This document shows, piece by piece, positions 63,102 to 64,000 of a stretch of DNA of 64,000 nucleotides. Under the pieces are notes generated by a model. It ran no database searches. It was given only the letters and a program-made list of their open reading frames with translations, and was not told the DNA's origin. The stretch lies in NCBI GenBank assembly GCA_963693365.1, contig CAVNZM010000006.1, forward strand, positions 9,610,001 to 9,674,000. Reading direction: 5' to 3'. Positions within the stretch are counted from its first letter, which is position 1; the number at the start of each line of letters is the position of its first letter. The DNA is from Amoebidium appalachense. Lineage: Eukaryota > Ichthyosporea. Both the position numbers and the translations under genes were made by a program.

Positions 63102-63957
63102 CGCCTGTGTGTGCATACGTTTGTTCCTGTCTGTGTGGGCCTGTGCGTGTGTGTGGTGTGTGGTGTGTGGTGTGGTGTGTGTGGTGTGTTGTGTGTTGTG
63201 TTGTGTGTTATGTGTTGTGTGTTGTGTGTTGTGTGTTGTGTGTTGTGAGTGTGCGTGTGCGTGTGCGTGTGCGTGTGCGTGTGCGTGTGCGTGTGCGTGT
63301 GCGTGTGCGTGTGCGTGTGCGTGTGCGTGTGCGTGTGCGTGTGCGTGTGCGTGTGCGTGTGCGTGTGCGTGTGCGTGTGCGTGTGCGTGTGCGTGTGCGT
63401 GTGCGTGTGCGTGTGCGTGTGCGTGTGCGTGTGCGTGTGCGTATGCGGGTGTGTGGGTGTGTTCCTGTGGGTGTGCGTGTAATGTGCCGTTTGCATGTTT
63501 ATTATTGTCGGCTGATGTGCGCTATTAGAGTGAGAATTGGGGGCCGGGGGCGGTACCCGGGGGAGGAGGGGGGGGGGGGGACACGTGTTGTGTGCTCATG
63601 TAAATGTGCATGTGTGTTTGTATTAGAGCATGTGTGTGAGTGTGGAAGAACAAGAATGTGTAGCCAAACCTTGCTTACCCTTCCCTGAATGTGTGCCCTT
63701 CAGTGCATGTGTTTGTCTTTTCATGTGTTTCTGTATGCATAGTGTGGGAGAGAAAGACCCTGAGCATGTGTGCGGGGCGGGTAGGCTAGCGGGTGCCTGC
63801 TTGGTGGGGGGGGGGGAGGGGGGGGGGAGGGAAAGGGGGGGCAGGGAGCAGCAAGGGGGGAAAGGGTGAGGCAGGGGAGGGGGGGGGGGGGGAAGGGGGT
63901 GGGGGGGAGGGGGGGGAGGGGAGGGGGGGAGGAAAAGGGGGTGGGGGGGGGAAGGAA

Positions 63958-63994
<37 letters not shown>

Positions 63995-64000
63995 GGGAGG
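62716..64000. other. Window end: repeats, no coding exon found
   Basis: GT/hexamer block to 63470, about 330 bp of GT-biased unique sequence, then G-rich sequence from 63805 ending in a run of more than 30 G. The upstream exons of the WD40 gene must lie beyond or be unrecognised. Confidence 0.7.
62734..63470. repeat. GT-family repeat block with a GTGTGC hexamer array
   Basis: Mixed GT/GC dinucleotides (62734-63160), then GTGTG/TTGTGTG pentamer and heptamer variants (63165-63246), then about 33 near-perfect GTGTGC units (about 63247-63443). Confidence 0.95.

Noticed and set aside
63247-63443. Regular array considered as CRISPR or telomere-like
   Set aside because: No spacers, so not CRISPR; the GTGTGC unit is not a known telomere repeat and is internal.

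Overview
This is nuclear DNA from an intron-rich eukaryote. All five protein-coding genes recognised lie on the minus strand. Four are split into many short exons (41-376 bp) separated by introns packed with homopolymer G/C runs, (GT/CA)n, (GA/CT)n and mixed arrays. The gene set (class I PI3-kinase with a p85-binding domain, ERp44 with an RDEL tail, cytosolic-type malic enzyme, a Sec14-like protein, a Polycomb EED/LRWD1-like WD40 protein), an animal-like tRNA-Gly(GCC) and a LINE point to an animal or a close unicellular relative (Holozoa). That placement is an inference; the sequence does not name the species.

Layout: (1) 1162-27542, possibly extending to 29488: a class I p110 PI3-kinase catalytic subunit. 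I reconstructed 33 exons that join in frame with consistent splice phases and give 1133 codons plus stop. Its introns hold a 5'-truncated non-LTR retrotransposon (7.0-10.1 kb, opposite strand), a tRNA-Gly and an inverted pair of identical tRNA-Leu genes. (2) 29.5-34.0 kb: mostly repeats, with a few unassigned exon-like pieces. (3) 34038-35042: an intronless CRAL-TRIO/Sec14 gene with a TATA box and three CCAAT boxes upstream. (4) 35.3-37.4 kb: promoter flank, then a G/C-run minisatellite. (5) 37403-44143: a complete 11-exon NADP-type malic enzyme (631 aa) with a TATA box at 44279. (6) 46354-55471: ERp44, 11 exons, complete at the 3' end and lacking only its signal-peptide exon. (7) 55.5-58.7 kb: the ERp44 5' side and an intergenic stretch with a possible first exon at 57.5 kb. 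(8) 58696-62715: the last five exons of a WD40 gene whose 5' end is not visible. (9) 62.7-64.0 kb: GT/hexamer repeats and G-rich sequence.

The genes do not form a pathway; they are ordinary housekeeping and signalling genes in series. The unusual points are structural: repeat arrays starting or ending exactly at splice sites, a 45-bp duplication of the p110 C-terminal tail lying in frame after the stop codon, a GC-AG intron required by phase, a tandem duplication in the LINE covering its endonuclease SDH motif, and the inverted tRNA-Leu pair. Most long open frames in the window are translations of dinucleotide or homopolymer repeats and are not genes.
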